Part shown: piece by piece, positions 1 through 12,035 of the stretch
How positions within the stretch are numbered: the first letter of the stretch is position 1
Layout: every line of letters begins with the position of its first letter
Origin: Sthenelais limicola
Lineage: Eukaryota; Annelida; Polychaeta; Phyllodocida; Sigalionidae
DNA length: 64,000 nucleotides
NCBI GenBank assembly: GCA_942159475.1
Contig: OW804096.1
Location: 38,191,744-38,255,743, forward strand
Direction: 5' to 3'
The notes under the pieces: model-generated
Seen by the model: only the letters and a program-made list of their open reading frames with translations
The model's database searches: none
What the model was told of the DNA's origin: nothing
Program-made: the position numbers and the translations under genes

Positions 1-544
1 TATCAATAAGTTATTCTTCCAGACAAAGGCATATATTTACAGACGCAAGCTTTTTTATAATGGAGAATTCTCCTTGGCTACTGTATACTGTATACGTATA
101 TGTACAAAAAAAGTAGAAAAATCTCTTTACCATGGCGTACACTTGAACAATGTCTTAAAGAGGCTACAGCTTAAAACAAAATGGTATTAGATAAAACATT
201 ATATTTCTTAAGTAAGATCATTATTGGTAATCCTTTTTCAAACTGCTAATATCCAAAAAATTGTTTCCTCAGGTCATGGCTTAGCTAGCTAGAGCCTCTT
301 TTAGAGTTAAAAACACCTTAGGTATAGAGTCCTCAACAAATATATAAACATAATGAAGATGTATTTTGCAGATATTATCTTAAAACAAGAGGCTTTGTGG
401 TTGTATAACATGTTTTCCTTTTCCTGTTCACCTTCATTGTCCTATTTGAATATATCAAGAGAGAGGGTACGATCTATTATCAATGTGATCGACCCCAAAG
501 GAAAGAGTGATTTCTGTTGACAGACTGAATAAAAGCTTTAAAAA
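1..544. other. AT-rich, no recognised feature
   Basis: No open frame of substance and no repeat shared with the rest of the window was found. Confidence 0.5.
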
Positions 545-745
545 AAATTCTCTCAAATGACCCAAGTTTAAGAGAAAAGTGACGTTCAAAATTCAGTTTA
601 ACACAATGAAAGAGATATTTTTTCATCAACACAATGCCACAGATACGCAGATATGCCCATTATTCATATTCATTGTGTCTAGTTCAGCAGAAGTTACCAA
701 ATTTGTAGAGCTGCTGATTGTGCATTTTCTGAAAATGTCAATGGG
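545..745. repeat. family A MITE (degraded)
   Basis: The core AAATTTGTAGAGCTGCTGATTG and the terminal TTTTCTGAAAAT identify family A. The left terminus is eroded. Confidence 0.75.
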
Positions 746-1435
746 CGAAAGGGGAGAAACATAGTTGGCTAGAGGCTAATTTCACTTCTGCCCACTAGAT
801 GTATTTGATTGTAAATGTTTTCTACCGTCGATATGATCGAAAAAGCATTAAAATGTAAATGGTGAATGCCTTGATCTTTTCCAGATAGGAACTACTTTGT
901 TCTGACTCGCCAATGCGTGGAGAATAAACTGCCTATGTTAATCCTATGGGCATTCCTTTCTCCACGCTTTCAGAGGTTAAATAAATGTGCAGTGGCACAT
1001 GCAAATCCCCTATTGCCTATCAGAATACCTAATTACAAATGGCGGCTAGAAAGCAGGATGTCTAATAGCCATGCCTTATAATAATGGTTAAAAAGAAAAG
1101 CTATCAGAAATAAGCATCCCGTTACATATTATATTATCGCAAAAACCGTCGTCTGGGTTTTCAATGGTGTTAGATTGATGGAAATGATGAATGGCAAAAT
1201 AGAAATATGATATGACATGGTGGAAGTAATTTAACACTCAACGTGCACATTTCACTGTTGATTATATTTCCATATTCTAATTAATAATCAGGGAAATTAA
1301 TTTGGAAAATACGATTAAATAGGGGATTTGCATGATTCCTTTTCAGAAACACAAATATAAGGGAAGCGATGAAGACTTAGAACACAGCTAAAACTGGTTT
1401 TAGGGAGTGTAGTACTGTTAGTCACATTCATGAAT
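746..1435. other. AT-rich with family D end fragments
   Basis: A short hairpin (GCGTGGAGAA at about 914 and TTCTCCACGC at about 958) is followed by GTGGCACATGCAAATCCCC (about 990-1010), the right end of family D. AGGGGATTTGCATG at about 1320 is the opposite end type. No gene. Confidence 0.45.
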
Positions 1436-2254
1436 CTATGTACCAGATTTCGGGACATTGTATTAAATATATTCTTGCGTTTTGAAAGCCTTCGTATGGA
1501 GTATATCTAGTTACTTTACAGGTTATTGCCCACCCAGAAATATTGCAAACTTTTCAAATATAAATAAATCAAACATAAAATATAAAAACACATTTTTTAG
1601 ATGTCCTTAAAGTTGCTTTCCTTAGTATTAATATTGCATGGTTCTTTCAAAATTACATTGAGATTAGTTCCCAAACTCACTATTATTGATCTCTTACTTA
1701 ATGGAAAGTCCAATAAATATCTAAATTCAGTGATTTAAGAACTGACCAGATCGTGGTCAAGTAAAAGCCAAGCCAAGCTATTTTTTGGTTTTGGAATTGC
1801 CACTAGTTAACAACAGGTGGCAGGGTGGTGCAGCCTGTAGCCTGTAAATGGGTCAACAGGCTGCAGCCTGCTCCTGTATTCTCTGATCTTATTGGTCGGG
1901 GCAGGTCACATGTTATGTGGGGCTATGACTATAGAGGGCAGGACAGTGTTTTACAAATGGTGACAAATATATTTTTATCTATTGGTGAGTCACCAGTACT
2001 CAAATATTAATAGCTATCTTCAACATTAAGAAAGAGACCCAAACTCTTGGGACAAGGTTGGGTAGGGTATTTGAGATCTAAATAAGTGAAATTTGAGATT
2101 TGTATAGGAAATACCTGGGACAGCAGCTTTAATGTTTACCCTCATTGGAATCGGCTTGATCTTAACTTTACAAATATGATGATATCTCAATATCCATTTT
2201 TTGCGACTTGCGACTCATTTCCCTGTAACACATCACACATGATATTTGTAAGTA
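1436..2254 (+). repeat. family B MITE, interrupted
   Basis: The left part ends near 1610 (ATTTTTTAGATGTCCTT) and the right part resumes at about 2130 (AATGTTTACCCTCATTGG) through TTTCCCTGTAACACATCAC. About 520 bp of unrelated sequence lies between; I could not define its ends or type. Confidence 0.7.
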
Positions 2255-2687
2255 CGTGAGAAACCGTTGTTTTAATTTATATGAAGGGCTGTTATAGATA
2301 ACTGTCACCATCACTTATTCTTTAATAACTTTGAGATAACTTATGTTCAGAACACAAAGCTTTATATATGTCAATATTATCCTTAGCTATGTGAATTAAA
2401 CGTTGTACAATAAGATAAGGTAAGATGATTTTTATTTGCCTTTAAAGGGGTACAAATGCAGCAGTAATTGTAAGTTTTATGAGAGAAGACAAATTCGTAG
2501 ACATACCATTATGAGACTGACAAGAGTTCATTTCTTCCGGCTGTTACCAATGGAAATCGGTACTAGTAACTGGATATTTATTTGACTCACCCACTAAATA
2601 TTCATTTACTATAGCACCGATTACCATCCACTCTGTATACATTGGAAACCTGATAAATGTTTTATGCATGACGTATTATGATAGAAC
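2255..2687. other. AT-rich, no recognised feature
   Basis: No gene or recognisable repeat seen. Confidence 0.4.
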
Positions 2688-2826
2688 CTCACGAATAGGT
2701 ATTGTTAGCAATAGGATTGCATGGGTCCGAGTCAAATCTTGGCCTGATAGGGCGAGTGCTGGTATATGTGAAAAGATTTGATGAGGACCCATGCAATCCT
2801 GTTGCTAATAATACCTACGAGTTGGG
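2688..2826. repeat. foldback (snapback) element
   Basis: Two arms of about 50 bp form a near-perfect hairpin: AGGATTGCATGGGTCC at about 2713 pairs with GGACCCATGCAATCCT at about 2786, and GTATTGTTAGCAATAGG pairs with CCTGTTGCTAATAATAC. Both open frames across it are by-products of the palindrome. Confidence 0.8.
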
Positions 2827-2961
2827 GTTATATTTTTACTCCACAATGATAAAGGAAGTGAACAATATATATGATGTACATTCGTAATTCAGGTGCTGTA
2901 TGCAGGAGCTGAAGAAGCAGTGGAAACAACGGCCAAGGCTTTCCTTGAAACAAACCGAAAA

Positions 2962-3201
2962 TGGGTCAGATTTTCAGAAAATGTACAATTCGCCTTCACC
3001 AACCGTCTCAAATAGCCCACATTTAAGACAAGAATGAGCTTCAAAATGCAATTTAAGATAACAGAACTCATCTTTAAATCAATGTGATACCATATATATT
3101 AATTAAGATATACCCGGTATTCTTCATTTTTCAGCCTAATTTAGCAGAATTTCCTAAATGTGTAGAGCTGCCAATTGTACATTTTCTGAAAATCTGACCC
3201 A
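2962..3201. repeat. family A MITE, full length
   Basis: 240 bp bounded by TGGGTCAGATTTTCAGAAAA and its inverse. Each arm carries the AATTGTACATTTTCTG motif. No open frame; non-autonomous. Confidence 0.9.
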
Positions 3202-3540
3202 CATGCTGCTGACTTGCAATTGCGTGCAACCCTACAAACACGATTACAGAGTAGGATTACACTGACACGCATAGAAACTGTGGTTGATCCTTCTTTCATT
3301 GTGGAGTAAAGCCTTCTTCCTATAGCTTTTAAAGCTGCATTCTCAGCCGATATAAGAACAGAAATCTTACCAGATTTACCTATTATGATTGATAGGGCTG
3401 CTTCTCCTGCTGTTATATATGATTTTGCAAGAATTTTAAGTCGCATCGGCTGAGAGAAAATGTTAGTTAAATGGGTTGGAAAAGAACATATTATACCGTA
3501 AATTGAAAAAACTTTGTGATCAAATTTAACTGAGATTAAC

Positions 3541-4147
3541 ACTCTAAATAAACTGGACACAAAAGAGGAAAAAATTAAAATAAAACAAAATAATTTCCAG
3601 TCACATCTAAAGAAGAAATTACCAATTATCCAAAACCAAAGCAGAGTCTTGTGTAAATCTAGACATATATTCACGGCGAAAATGTTCTTGAACCTATATA
3701 AGGTGATGGTATTACCACATATAGACTTTGGTGACACAATTCATAGTGGGACGAGCAACACTGCGTTGTTAAATAAACTACAAGTAGTACAAAATAACAT
3801 AATTAGCAGAGCAAAATACCTTGAAAAAAGGACCAACGTGGTTGACATATCGAGAGAGATGGGTATTCCCACTCTCCAACGTAGAAGGGAGCCACATTTA
3901 CTTGAAATAGCATATAAGAAGACATTAAACATTGAAAAGAAAAAGCCTGAACTGAGATCTAACAAAGGTAGTAATAAAAGTATTAAAGGTTATCACCCCC
4001 CACACCGAAAGAATAAAGAGATCCTGTCTGTATACAGCCCCTATGCTGTGGAACTCTAAAGATAACACCTTTTATGAAGGTAAACAGGTGGATGACCTGG
4101 TAAACTTTAGGATTTATCTGAAACGTACCTTTATGTTAAGAGAATAG
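3541..4147 (+). pseudogene. LINE reverse transcriptase C-terminal tail
   Basis: The plus strand encodes LNLYKVMVLPHIDFGDTIH...LNKLQVVQNN, then IPTLQRRREPHLLEIAYK, the conserved region that follows the RT palm in L2/CR1/Jockey-type LINEs. The frame stops at 4059 right after VYSPYAVEL; a shift of one base restores LWNSKDNTFYEGK...FRIYLKRTFMLRE and a stop at 4147, the usual LINE ORF2 ending. So this is a 5'-truncated copy with at least one frameshift. The RT catalytic core is not visible upstream, and the 5' limit (about 3541-3649) is uncertain. The family is inferred from pattern only. Confidence 0.72.
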
Positions 4148-4934
4148 ACAAAAGAATCATACCATTTCCTATTGAGACACTAATGTATATATTTTCCATG
4201 TGACAATATGTGTATCTATATATAACACAGATCTATATAAACAGCTAACTCAGGTATGTAAGACTTGTAAACTGAAAAGAGGCAATTGAAATTTTGTATT
4301 TAATGCTAAACAACAAAAGTGCAAAATAAGTACTGAGGATGATTGTGCCTAAAACATTAATGAGATGAAAACTATGTAAGAGTAGAGGCTTTACTGTAGC
4401 CGGTAAACCAAGAAAGAATGGTGCTGTAATATTATTATATTATTATATTCAATTAGAAAACATTGTACCAATGTACATCAATCTTAGTGTTAAGGGGATC
4501 TAGTAGTCAGTAGTTATAACAATAAAAGTAAAATTAATTCTGGGTTTCTTGGAAGAGCTGTGAGGGGACAGAAAGTATATTGTCCTTTTCCCTGTCTATT
4601 GTAACTGTTTATGGAGGAAATAAAAGCATTTATTTATATAACCCCCACTACCTAGTTTTCAGCCAGATAAATCGGAAACACACCTACCTTTTTTGCCTAA
4701 CCACAGCCATAAGTACATCAGGATATTTGAATTCAATCTCTGGAATACATCTGTTGAGGTTGTCCTCATAGGATTATCCAAGCAGGAAGAGAAATTAATA
4801 AAGCCCAGTCGTTGCTTTTATTGGAGTGGGTAGAATCAGAATATCTAATGAGTTGGCAGCCTTCTCAGGCTATCTGGCGTGATTGCACGCGGGAACCCTG
4901 CATTTCTACTGATTGTCGACATAATTGTGAACAA
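4148..4934. other. AT-rich stretch with one MITE end fragment
   Basis: The first few hundred bases may be LINE 3' untranslated sequence. At about 4665-4705 AAATCGGAAACACACCT matches the terminal repeat of the TIR element at 12662-12972. No gene is seen. Confidence 0.4.
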
Positions 4935-5186
4935 CTGTGAACAAGATATTCAGTAATTGTACAATTGGCCTTCACAAATCCTATCAAATAACCCAACTTT
5001 AAGTCAAAATTAAGGTTCAAAATACAGTTCAACATATCCGAACACATAAGATCTTAGATCAATGCAATACCAGATCATACTCAGATATACCTAGTATTTA
5101 TCTTTAATCAATCTGATTTAGCATAGTTTTTCAAAGCTGTAGAGCTGTAGAGCTGCTGATTGTACGTTTCCGGATGACCTGACCCA
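4935..5186. repeat. family A MITE
   Basis: Family A body with a degraded left end (ATTCAGTAATTGTACAATT) and a right end GACCTGACCCA. Confidence 0.8.
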
Positions 5187-5289
5187 TATATATGGGCTTT
5201 TTCATTTGTGCTATATAGCAGAACTTGGTTCATTTGTATGTATGATTGGATTTGTCTCACACTCCGCTGTCATTCCATATCAGTTGAAA

Positions 5290-5432
5290 GCCTTTAGAAA
5301 ATGTACGATTGGCCTTCACAAATCTCCTCAAATAACCCAAATTTCAGATAAAAAACCTAATTTTCTTCTTAAATGTGGATTATCTGAGAGGATTGGTGAA
5401 GGCTAATCGTACATTTTCTGGCGACTTGACCC
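5290..5432. repeat. family A deletion derivative
   Basis: About 140 bp: only the two arms remain (AGAAAATGTACGATTGGCC ... GGCTAATCGTACATTTTCTG), joined in the middle as a short palindrome. Confidence 0.75.
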
Positions 5433-5667
5433 TGATTATCTCACTCAAAAACGGTGACAGTTAGACAATTGAATTCATCCAATCTTAAAGGGAGGTGCTT
5501 GCTTGTATGACAGTCGAGGGTCAGGTACCATCATATGTTATGCATCCCCACTGACCTTATATATCTCTCTGTCTCTTTCAACTGTCTCCTCGACTTGATT
5601 GGCTCAGCGGATATAGGACCTTAGAATGCTACAGCCAACCTCATTTATGTCAGATTATATGGGTGAG

Positions 5668-5830
5668 GTCGCCAGAACATGTACAATTCATCTTCACCAA
5701 TCCTCTCAAATAACCCAAATTTCAGACGAAAATGGTTCAAAATACAGTTCAAGCTAACCAAAGAGACTGCTAGAATCAGTGCAATGCCGAATATACTCGA
5801 ATGTGCCTAGTATTGGCCAAATTGCACAGC
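5668..5830. repeat. family A MITE, truncated
   Basis: The left arm and body run to GGCCAAATTGCA, after which an F-family sequence starts. Confidence 0.75.
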
Positions 5831-5864
5831 ATGATGTTGTATGAATCAAAGCCTTTAATGAGAT

Positions 5865-6620
5865 AAAAACACAACAAAAACAAACTGCACTCTCACTTCG
5901 CGTCGCTCAAAAACTAAATATGGTCTACGTTTTGTTCCATTGTTCTCTGAAATGTTGTCCCTAGGTTTTTGCTACAGGGCCTCATACAGGTCCACATTTA
6001 CAATTTGTGTTGTGTTATAGCAAAATGAGTCATGAGTCGCAAAATTTATATTTGTTAAAATGAGGTATTCACAGGATGCCTTTCTGGGAATATGTTCATT
6101 TTTCGTGTGCTCAACGTTGTTTGTAGCATGAATACATTTACCAACTTTCAAGAAAGTGTAATAAATATATCCATGCAGTTCTAAGGTCATCTTATATGTA
6201 TAGACCGTATTAAGCTACTTTACTAGGAAATGAAATGTCCATCCAGAAATATTGCAAACTTGTTTTTCAAAAATTAAAATATCAAACTTAAAATATAGAA
6301 ATACTTCTGTTTACCGAGGAATCGGCTTGATCTCATCTTTTCAAATATGGTAATCCAAATCCATATTTTGCGACTTATGACTCATTTTCCTGAAACACAT
6401 CATATTTGGTAACAGCCAATGGCTTTCCTGCAATGACTTATTATCACGATGACTTATTATCGCTCACCACCAGCCGTATTTGCTTGGCCGATTCAACTTC
6501 AAATTCTTGTATAATCAGTAGCAGAATATTGATAAATTCAGTCCTATAAGTCATAATATTATGTGTAAATTGGGTAAGTGGTGTGTCCTAATAGCTGAGA
6601 CTGCAATTTAAACTTAATGA
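5865..6620 (+). repeat. family F repeat interrupted by family B
   Basis: The F left part (TGCACTCTCAC...CAGGTCCACATTTA) ends near 5990 and the F right part (CTTATTATCGCTCACCACC...CAGTCCTATAAGTCATAA) resumes after 6412. Comparison with 23945-24520 shows they belong together. A family B copy sits between them. Confidence 0.65.
5998..6412 (+). repeat. family B MITE, full length
   Basis: About 415 bp from TGTTATAGCAAAATGAGTCA to TTTTCCTGAAACACATCA. The terminal arms are inverted copies, both with the TCGCAAAAT motif. It closely matches the copy broken by YR retrotransposon 2. The short open frame inside is not a gene. Confidence 0.85.
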
Positions 6621-6641
6621 AGAAGGTATTTATTTCTTAGA

Positions 6642-6864
6642 TTGGTCAGATTTTCAGAAAATCTACAAATTTGGTTAGTTCTGTCAAATTAGTCTGAACA
6701 ATTATGACAATTTGGTAGGTCAGAGTATCTTTGGCATTGGGTTGATAAAAGATCTCTCTTTCATTGTGTTAAACTGTATTTTGAACGCCACTTTTCTCTT
6801 AGATTTAGGTTATTTTAGAGAATTCGTGAAGGTGAACTGTACATTTTCTGGCGATCTCACCCAG
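6642..6864. repeat. family A MITE, GGCGATCTCACCC end type
   Basis: The left end is GGTCAGATTTTCAG; the right end is TTTTCTGGCGATCTCACCCA, a variant terminus shared by several copies. Confidence 0.8.
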
Positions 6865-7193
6865 ATGTCATCTAATCGTAGGAAACGGGGCATTCCTGAC
6901 CAAGGCCAAAGGAGAAAAATCAAAAGAGACAAGAAGACTCTGCAGCATATAACGAATAGTACCCCTTGCACGTACTTCAGCATATCAGGGTTAAGAGTAG
7001 AAAGATAAGAGACAATTTACTACAACAAGGGGTTATGGAGAGGCTCTCCTCCTGGCCCTGTGCATGATCAATTGGCTGGTCTTCCTGGAGAAGCATAAGC
7101 CATACTGTATGTACCCTACTAATGGCTGTATACAGGGAGATAGCAGTTGCTTTATGTCCCCTTATCATACACGCATTGCTCTGAAACAACACA

Positions 7194-7430
7194 TGGGTCA
7201 GATTTTCAGAAAATGTACAATTCACCTTCACCAATTCTCTCAAATAACACGCATTTAAGACAAAAATAAAGCTCAAAATACAGTTCAATCTAACCAAACA
7301 GATTGCTAGAATCAATGCAATGCCGAATATACTCCAATTTACCTAGTGTTGACCAAATTGCAGCCTAATTTAGCAGAATGTATTAAAAGTGTACAGCTGC
7401 CAATTGTACATTTTCTGAAAATCTGACCCA
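7194..7430. repeat. family A MITE, full length
   Basis: 237 bp with both TGGGTCAGATTTTCAGAAAA ends intact. Confidence 0.9.
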
Positions 7431-7598
7431 CATCTAGACTGAGTAACGCATAGTGCGTGTTTCACTAGTGAGTTATGTGGGGTTGCCACGGCAACCAATT
7501 AGATTTTTTTACTAACATTAGCGCTGAAATTCAAAGTTATGACTAATCTTTTTAAATGTAAATGGTTAAAAGCATATATAATAACTGTAGTTATACCA

Positions 7599-7890
7599 AT
7601 AGGGGATTTGCATAGCCGCCATCTTGAATACTGATTCACAAGGAATGATGGGAGTTGTATGTCGGTGTGAGTTCAGCATGAAATATTTAACAATGATCTC
7701 ATGTAGGTAGCCATGCCTCATACATGATTCCATAAAACAAGACTTCATCTTTCACATGCATTTGGTTTTCAAAGATCATATATACACAAGCTACGATCAT
7801 GGTTAAAAAAGGGTCCTTGCATTTTTTAAATAAAAATGTAGCTAAATATGTGTACATGTGAAATTTGAACTGAATCCATCCCAGTATACA
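7599..7890 (+). repeat. family D MITE
   Basis: Begins AGGGGATTTGCATAGCCGCC and follows the copy at 15437-15785 to CCCAGTATACAC. The right terminus is missing here; a separate right end lies at 8270-8320. Confidence 0.7.
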
Positions 7891-7959
7891 CATGATAGGA
7901 CAAGTCTTTATCTTTCCCATCATGCATTTGTAATCCATAGATCATTGATAGACGAATTT

Positions 7960-8193
7960 CATATTTTCTGAAAATGCACAATATGCAGTCATGTACATAT
8001 CTATCAAATTCTGCTAAATCAGAGTGAAAATTGATAAAAACTAGGTATATCTCAGTATATTCTGTAATGTATTCATTCAATAAATCTGTCTGGTTATGTT
8101 GAACTGTATTTTGAACCTGATTCTCGTCTTACATTTGGGTTATTTGAGAGGATTGGTGAAGGCCATGTGTACGTTTTCTGAAGATCTGACCCA
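7960..8193. repeat. family A MITE
   Basis: A diverged left end (ATTTTCTGAAAATGCACAAT) and a right end GAAGATCTGACCCA. Confidence 0.75.
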
Positions 8194-8373
8194 AATAGTA
8201 TTGCTGAAAATATTCTGGCAATTTCGGGTAAAACTGATACTAAATATTTGTATGCCAGATATAACGAGAATCCATGCCAGCATGCACAGTAAGACATGCG
8301 CAGTGGCACATGCAAATCCCCCATTGCTCCCTGGATTGTGTATATTGGGAGAAGGCCTAGATTATGTATTAAA

Positions 8374-8802
8374 TGGGTCAGATTTTCAGAAAATACACAT
8401 TCGGCAGCTCTACAAATTAGGTAACTTCTGCTAAATTGGACTGAAAAATTATGAAGTATTGGTACATCAGAGTATCTAAGGTCCTGGGTATGACCGTAAA
8501 GTGCCTTTCTGTCTCTTTTTCTCTGTCTCTCTCTCCCTTCTTCTCTATCTCTATTTCCTGGGTAAGTTCATAAACTGCCTCCCTCTCAGCTCTCCCGCCC
8601 TTGATATAACCATCTTAAATGTGTTGATGAGGGCGTAAAGCAACCAATCTCACTCACTCACTCATCAGAGTATCTTTGGCATTGTGTGGATAAAACATCA
8701 TTGTGTTAAGCGTAATTTTGTATGTCCCTTTTCGCCAAAATTTAGGTTATGTCAGAGAATTGGTGACGGTGAATTGTACATTTTCTGACGATCTCACCCA
8801 AA
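8374..8802. repeat. family A MITE split by a SINE-like insert
   Basis: The left part starts TGGGTCAGATTTTCAG and the right part ends GACGATCTCACCCA. A 185-bp insert at 8478-8662 separates them; removing it and one copy of the repeat restores TCAGAGTATCTTTGGCATTG, as in the copy at 6642. Confidence 0.85.
8478..8662 (+). mobile_element. SINE-like or truncated LINE insert with 13-bp TSD
   Basis: Flanked by exact 13-bp direct repeats CATCAGAGTATCT (8465-8477 and 8663-8675). The insert contains a pyrimidine-rich middle and ends GGGCGTAAAGCAACC...CACTCACTCACT, a tail typical of LINE/SINE 3' ends in marine invertebrates. The long duplication implies target-primed reverse transcription. Confidence 0.8.
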
Positions 8803-9091
8803 TTGGTTTATGGGATTCAAACACGACTATGGTGACATGATATCATAAAAGATGATGGCTGTTCGCTTTAAAGGTGAGAAGCGCCGCAATTATTTGTGTC
8901 GAAAGCATTATGAAAAATGAATATGATGAATTGATTGACTTTAGATGAAAGGTGATATCCCATCAGGTTTATTTCAGTGATATTTTTAACTTGATGTTTG
9001 GGCGAGTGTAGGGTGGAGGGAGGGGGCGAGTATAATGTTATTGGGAAACACTAGATCAATCTGTCGGATCACTTTGAGGCCATTGAACTAT

Positions 9092-9328
9092 TGGGTCAGA
9101 TTTCTAGAAAATTTACAATTGGCAGATCAACACATTTAGTAAATTCTGCTAAATTAGACTGAAAAATCGTTAACACTAGGTATATCTGAGTATATTAAGT
9201 ATTGCCCTGATTCAAGCAGTATGTTTGGTTATGTTGAACTGTATTTTGAATCTGATTTCTGTCTTATATTTGGGTTATTTGAGAGGATTAGTGAAGATGA
9301 ATTGTACATTTTCTGGAGATTTCACCCT
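9092..9328. repeat. family A MITE, full length
   Basis: Left end TGGGTCAGATTTCTAG; right end TTCTGGAGATTTCACCC. Confidence 0.85.
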
Positions 9329-9714
9329 ATTGATTGAAAAGTTGAATTGCATGATATGACATTACATCAAGTTGGATGCTTTTCTCAGACATGCCTGATT
9401 TCAGACAACTAGTATGAATTCATCTGAATTACAACTCTAAATTAATTTTACAAGTCAGATAATGATAAATCATAAATTTTCGACCAGCTAAATTAAGAAT
9501 AACATGAATAAGAGGCGTCCCAGACACTTGATAAGTGAATATTGTTCTGTTTTTCTCCTCTGCCCTTTATTACTATTTATTAAGAAATCTAAATAACATA
9601 GTTTACTGCAGATTCTGCTAAATTCATAAAACAGCTTTTGTATGTAAAAAAGAAGAATTCTATATAAAGGATAATAGGGAAGAACTAAACTGTACAACCG
9701 TTCAGCACACGTGC

Positions 9715-9850
9715 ACATCAGGTTCTTGTATTGTATTGTATATTGTTTATTTCCAAACACAGTATGTATGATAAAAATATAAGATAATTTACATCGGAAA
9801 TGGGTCGGTCCTCTTCTATGGCAGTCATAGCTCTTCCAGAGGGTCCCTTA
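9715..9850 (-). repeat. LINE 3' tail
   Basis: TTGTATTGTATTGTATATTG on the plus strand is an (AATAC)n tail read on the minus strand, followed by CTCTTCTATGGCAGTCATAG. A second copy with the same layout is at 24905-25030. Likely the 3' end of a CR1/L2-like LINE. Confidence 0.6.
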
Positions 9851-10422
9851 TACTATCCTTTAGGTATATTCTTAGATACATATTCCAATATTCCCGAAAA
9901 AATAATAGGCAAAAAATTAGAGACAGATGTAAGACTACACAATAGGCTCCTGTCATAATGGTCTATATTGATGGTGTTAACTATACACATGGGCACTGTC
10001 TCTGTATCCATTCAGGCTCCTGCTAGCCGTCAAGTAATACCGATCAAGAAGAAGCCTTAGGTCTTCACTAGGCTATTATGTATAGCCTCTGCACGACTAG
10101 TTTATCTATCAATATAATGAGATACTTAGCATTCCACTCTCTCGCTAGTAAGTAGGCATGACCTGCCTAACCAATATAACCAATATGGCACTGCTACATT
10201 CTTACACATTATCAATCAAGAACTAAAGATTATACTTTTTTTCATTTTGTATCTTTCCTACCCGTCTAAAAGTAGTTTGACCAAACATATGGAACATTTT
10301 ACACTAAACTCCAATACTACACTAAAATCTCTCCCATAACTTATGGCCTTTCATTCTCCATATCATATGAGCAACAATAGTCGTGCATGTAGCTTTAGTG
10401 ATGACGTCAATATAGGGTCACC
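9851..10422. other. no recognised feature
   Basis: AT-rich, mixed sequence; nothing seen. Confidence 0.4.
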
Positions 10423-10950
10423 ATGGATGGGCCACCACAATCCTCCTCTCCCCTCTCTCTCCTCTGCCCACTATACCTTATGGAAGGACCACCACAATCT
10501 TCCTCTCCCCTCTCTCTCCTCTGCCCACTATACCTTATGGAAGGACCACCACAATCCTCCTCTCCTCTCTCTCTCCTCTGCACACCAAACCTTATGGAAG
10601 GACCACCACAATTCTCCTCTCCTCTCTCCCCCCTCTGCCCACCATACCTTTTGGATGGGCCACCACAATCCTCCTCTCCTCTCTCACTTCTCTGCCCACT
10701 ATACCTTATGGAAGGACCACCACAATCCTCCTCTCCTCTCTCTCTCCTCTGCACACCAAACCTTATGGAAGGACAACCACAATTCTCCTCTCCTCTCTCC
10801 CCCCTCTGCCCACCATACCTTTTGGATGGGCCACCACAATCCTCCTCTCCTCTCTCACTTCTCTGCCCACTGTGCCTTATGGATGGGCCACCACAATCCT
10901 CCTCTCCTCTCTTCCTCCTCTTCCCAACATACTTTATGAATGGCACCTCA
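10423..10950. repeat. 57-bp minisatellite, nine units
   Basis: Units start ATGGAAGGACCACCACAATC at 10423, 10480, 10537 and so on to 10936. They alternate among variants (CACTATACC, CACCAAACC, CACCATACC), giving a 171-bp higher-order period in the middle. The unit length is a multiple of three, so two plus frames and one minus frame stay open. I regard all three as by-products. Confidence 0.92.
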
Positions 10951-11609
10951 GAGAATAACCTGTAATTATTCAACGGGCACTCAAGCGACAAAGAGAAGCC
11001 TAATTTATCATTGGTTCTTGAGGCAACACAGCCTGATCTGAAAGGGCATGAATCAATGGTGCACATCTGCTATTCATATGTGTATAGATATTGTATGGTA
11101 TCTCATGTCCGTTTTGAATGTTCATTTCTGAGAGGAACCCCATGTAATGACCAGATAGCGTGAGGAGGTATTCATTGCCTGAGAGCTTTAATATAGGCAG
11201 CTATGGTGGATCCTGGAAGGATGTGTAAAAGGAACTTGTAGAAATGGTATAAGATTCAGCTTAGGTCGATGTTATTTTACGACTAGCAGACACTTTGTGG
11301 TAGAAATGGCAGAAGAGTTAGAATAAATAGGTGGGAAAAGGAAACTGGTGCATTGATCTATTATAAAAATCTGTAATGTTGGAAATAAATGAAAAAAGAC
11401 ATTTGCAAGATCGATAATGCAAAGTACTTTAAGCATGCAATAATGTTCGTTACAATACTGGGACATGTTCAAATATTGTGGATTTGTGATCTAATATGTT
11501 ACATTTGTTCAATATAATGATTCTGACTCATTTGGTGAATCATTGAAAACATTCTTATAAAGAAGTGCAACACAAGTATAACATATTATAAGTTGAGCAA
11601 TTGTTGTCC
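10951..11609. other. no recognised feature
   Basis: AT-rich; no gene or repeat recognised. Confidence 0.4.
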
Positions 11610-11660
11610 CTGAAAAAGCCCACCCTAAAGGGCAAAATGTCATTCTGTCATTTTAATAAA
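11600..11660 (+). ncRNA. hammerhead-like retroelement tail (degraded)
   Basis: CTGAAAA (11610) - AGCCCACCCTAAAGGGC - AAAA, with stem II GCCC/GGGC, followed by AATAAAG. It is the same layout as 45310, but the core CUGANGA has A for G and the GAAA box has lost its G. Probably a decayed ribozyme from a retroelement 3' end. Confidence 0.4.
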
Positions 11661-11954
11661 GAGTTCTTGTGATTATAAAGACATTACAGAAATACCATTT
11701 TGATGACTAAATATGATGATAATATTATACACTACTCGCCCTAAATGTGTTAGGGAAACAGTATACTCTGTTCTAGCTAAACCCCATACAGCACGTTCAC
11801 TGTGACCACACCAATCAAGAAAACCGCTTTGCCTATTTCTAAACCGCTTTACCTCATCATTTGGGACATTGTTTACATATCTGTTATCAGTATTTATATA
11901 ACGCTGGCATGTATGAAAATGATCATCAGAGATCATCATCAATATTAGATTTTT

Positions 11955-12035
11955 TGATTTTTGATTTTAAAAGAATTTTATTCAGGTCATTGAACATTTT
12001 CATACATATAGCACAAATATTCTCAGGACAGCCTG
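11955..12035 (-). repeat. LINE 3' tail, second family
   Basis: TTTTATTCAGGTCATTGAAC ... CTCAGGACAGCCTGAAT. A close copy is at 35439-35530. On the minus strand it reads as a 3' end finishing ATGACCTGAATAAAAT. Confidence 0.6.

Noticed and set aside
3141..3737. 198-codon minus-strand frame
   Set aside because: It overlaps a family A MITE and the antisense of the LINE fragment; Phe/Leu/Ile-rich with no domain, as expected for the reverse strand of AT-rich DNA.
10343..11066. Three long overlapping frames (198, 180 and 219 codons) as protein genes
   Set aside because: All are generated by the 57-bp minisatellite, whose length is a multiple of three; peptides are pure repeats and no frame is favoured.
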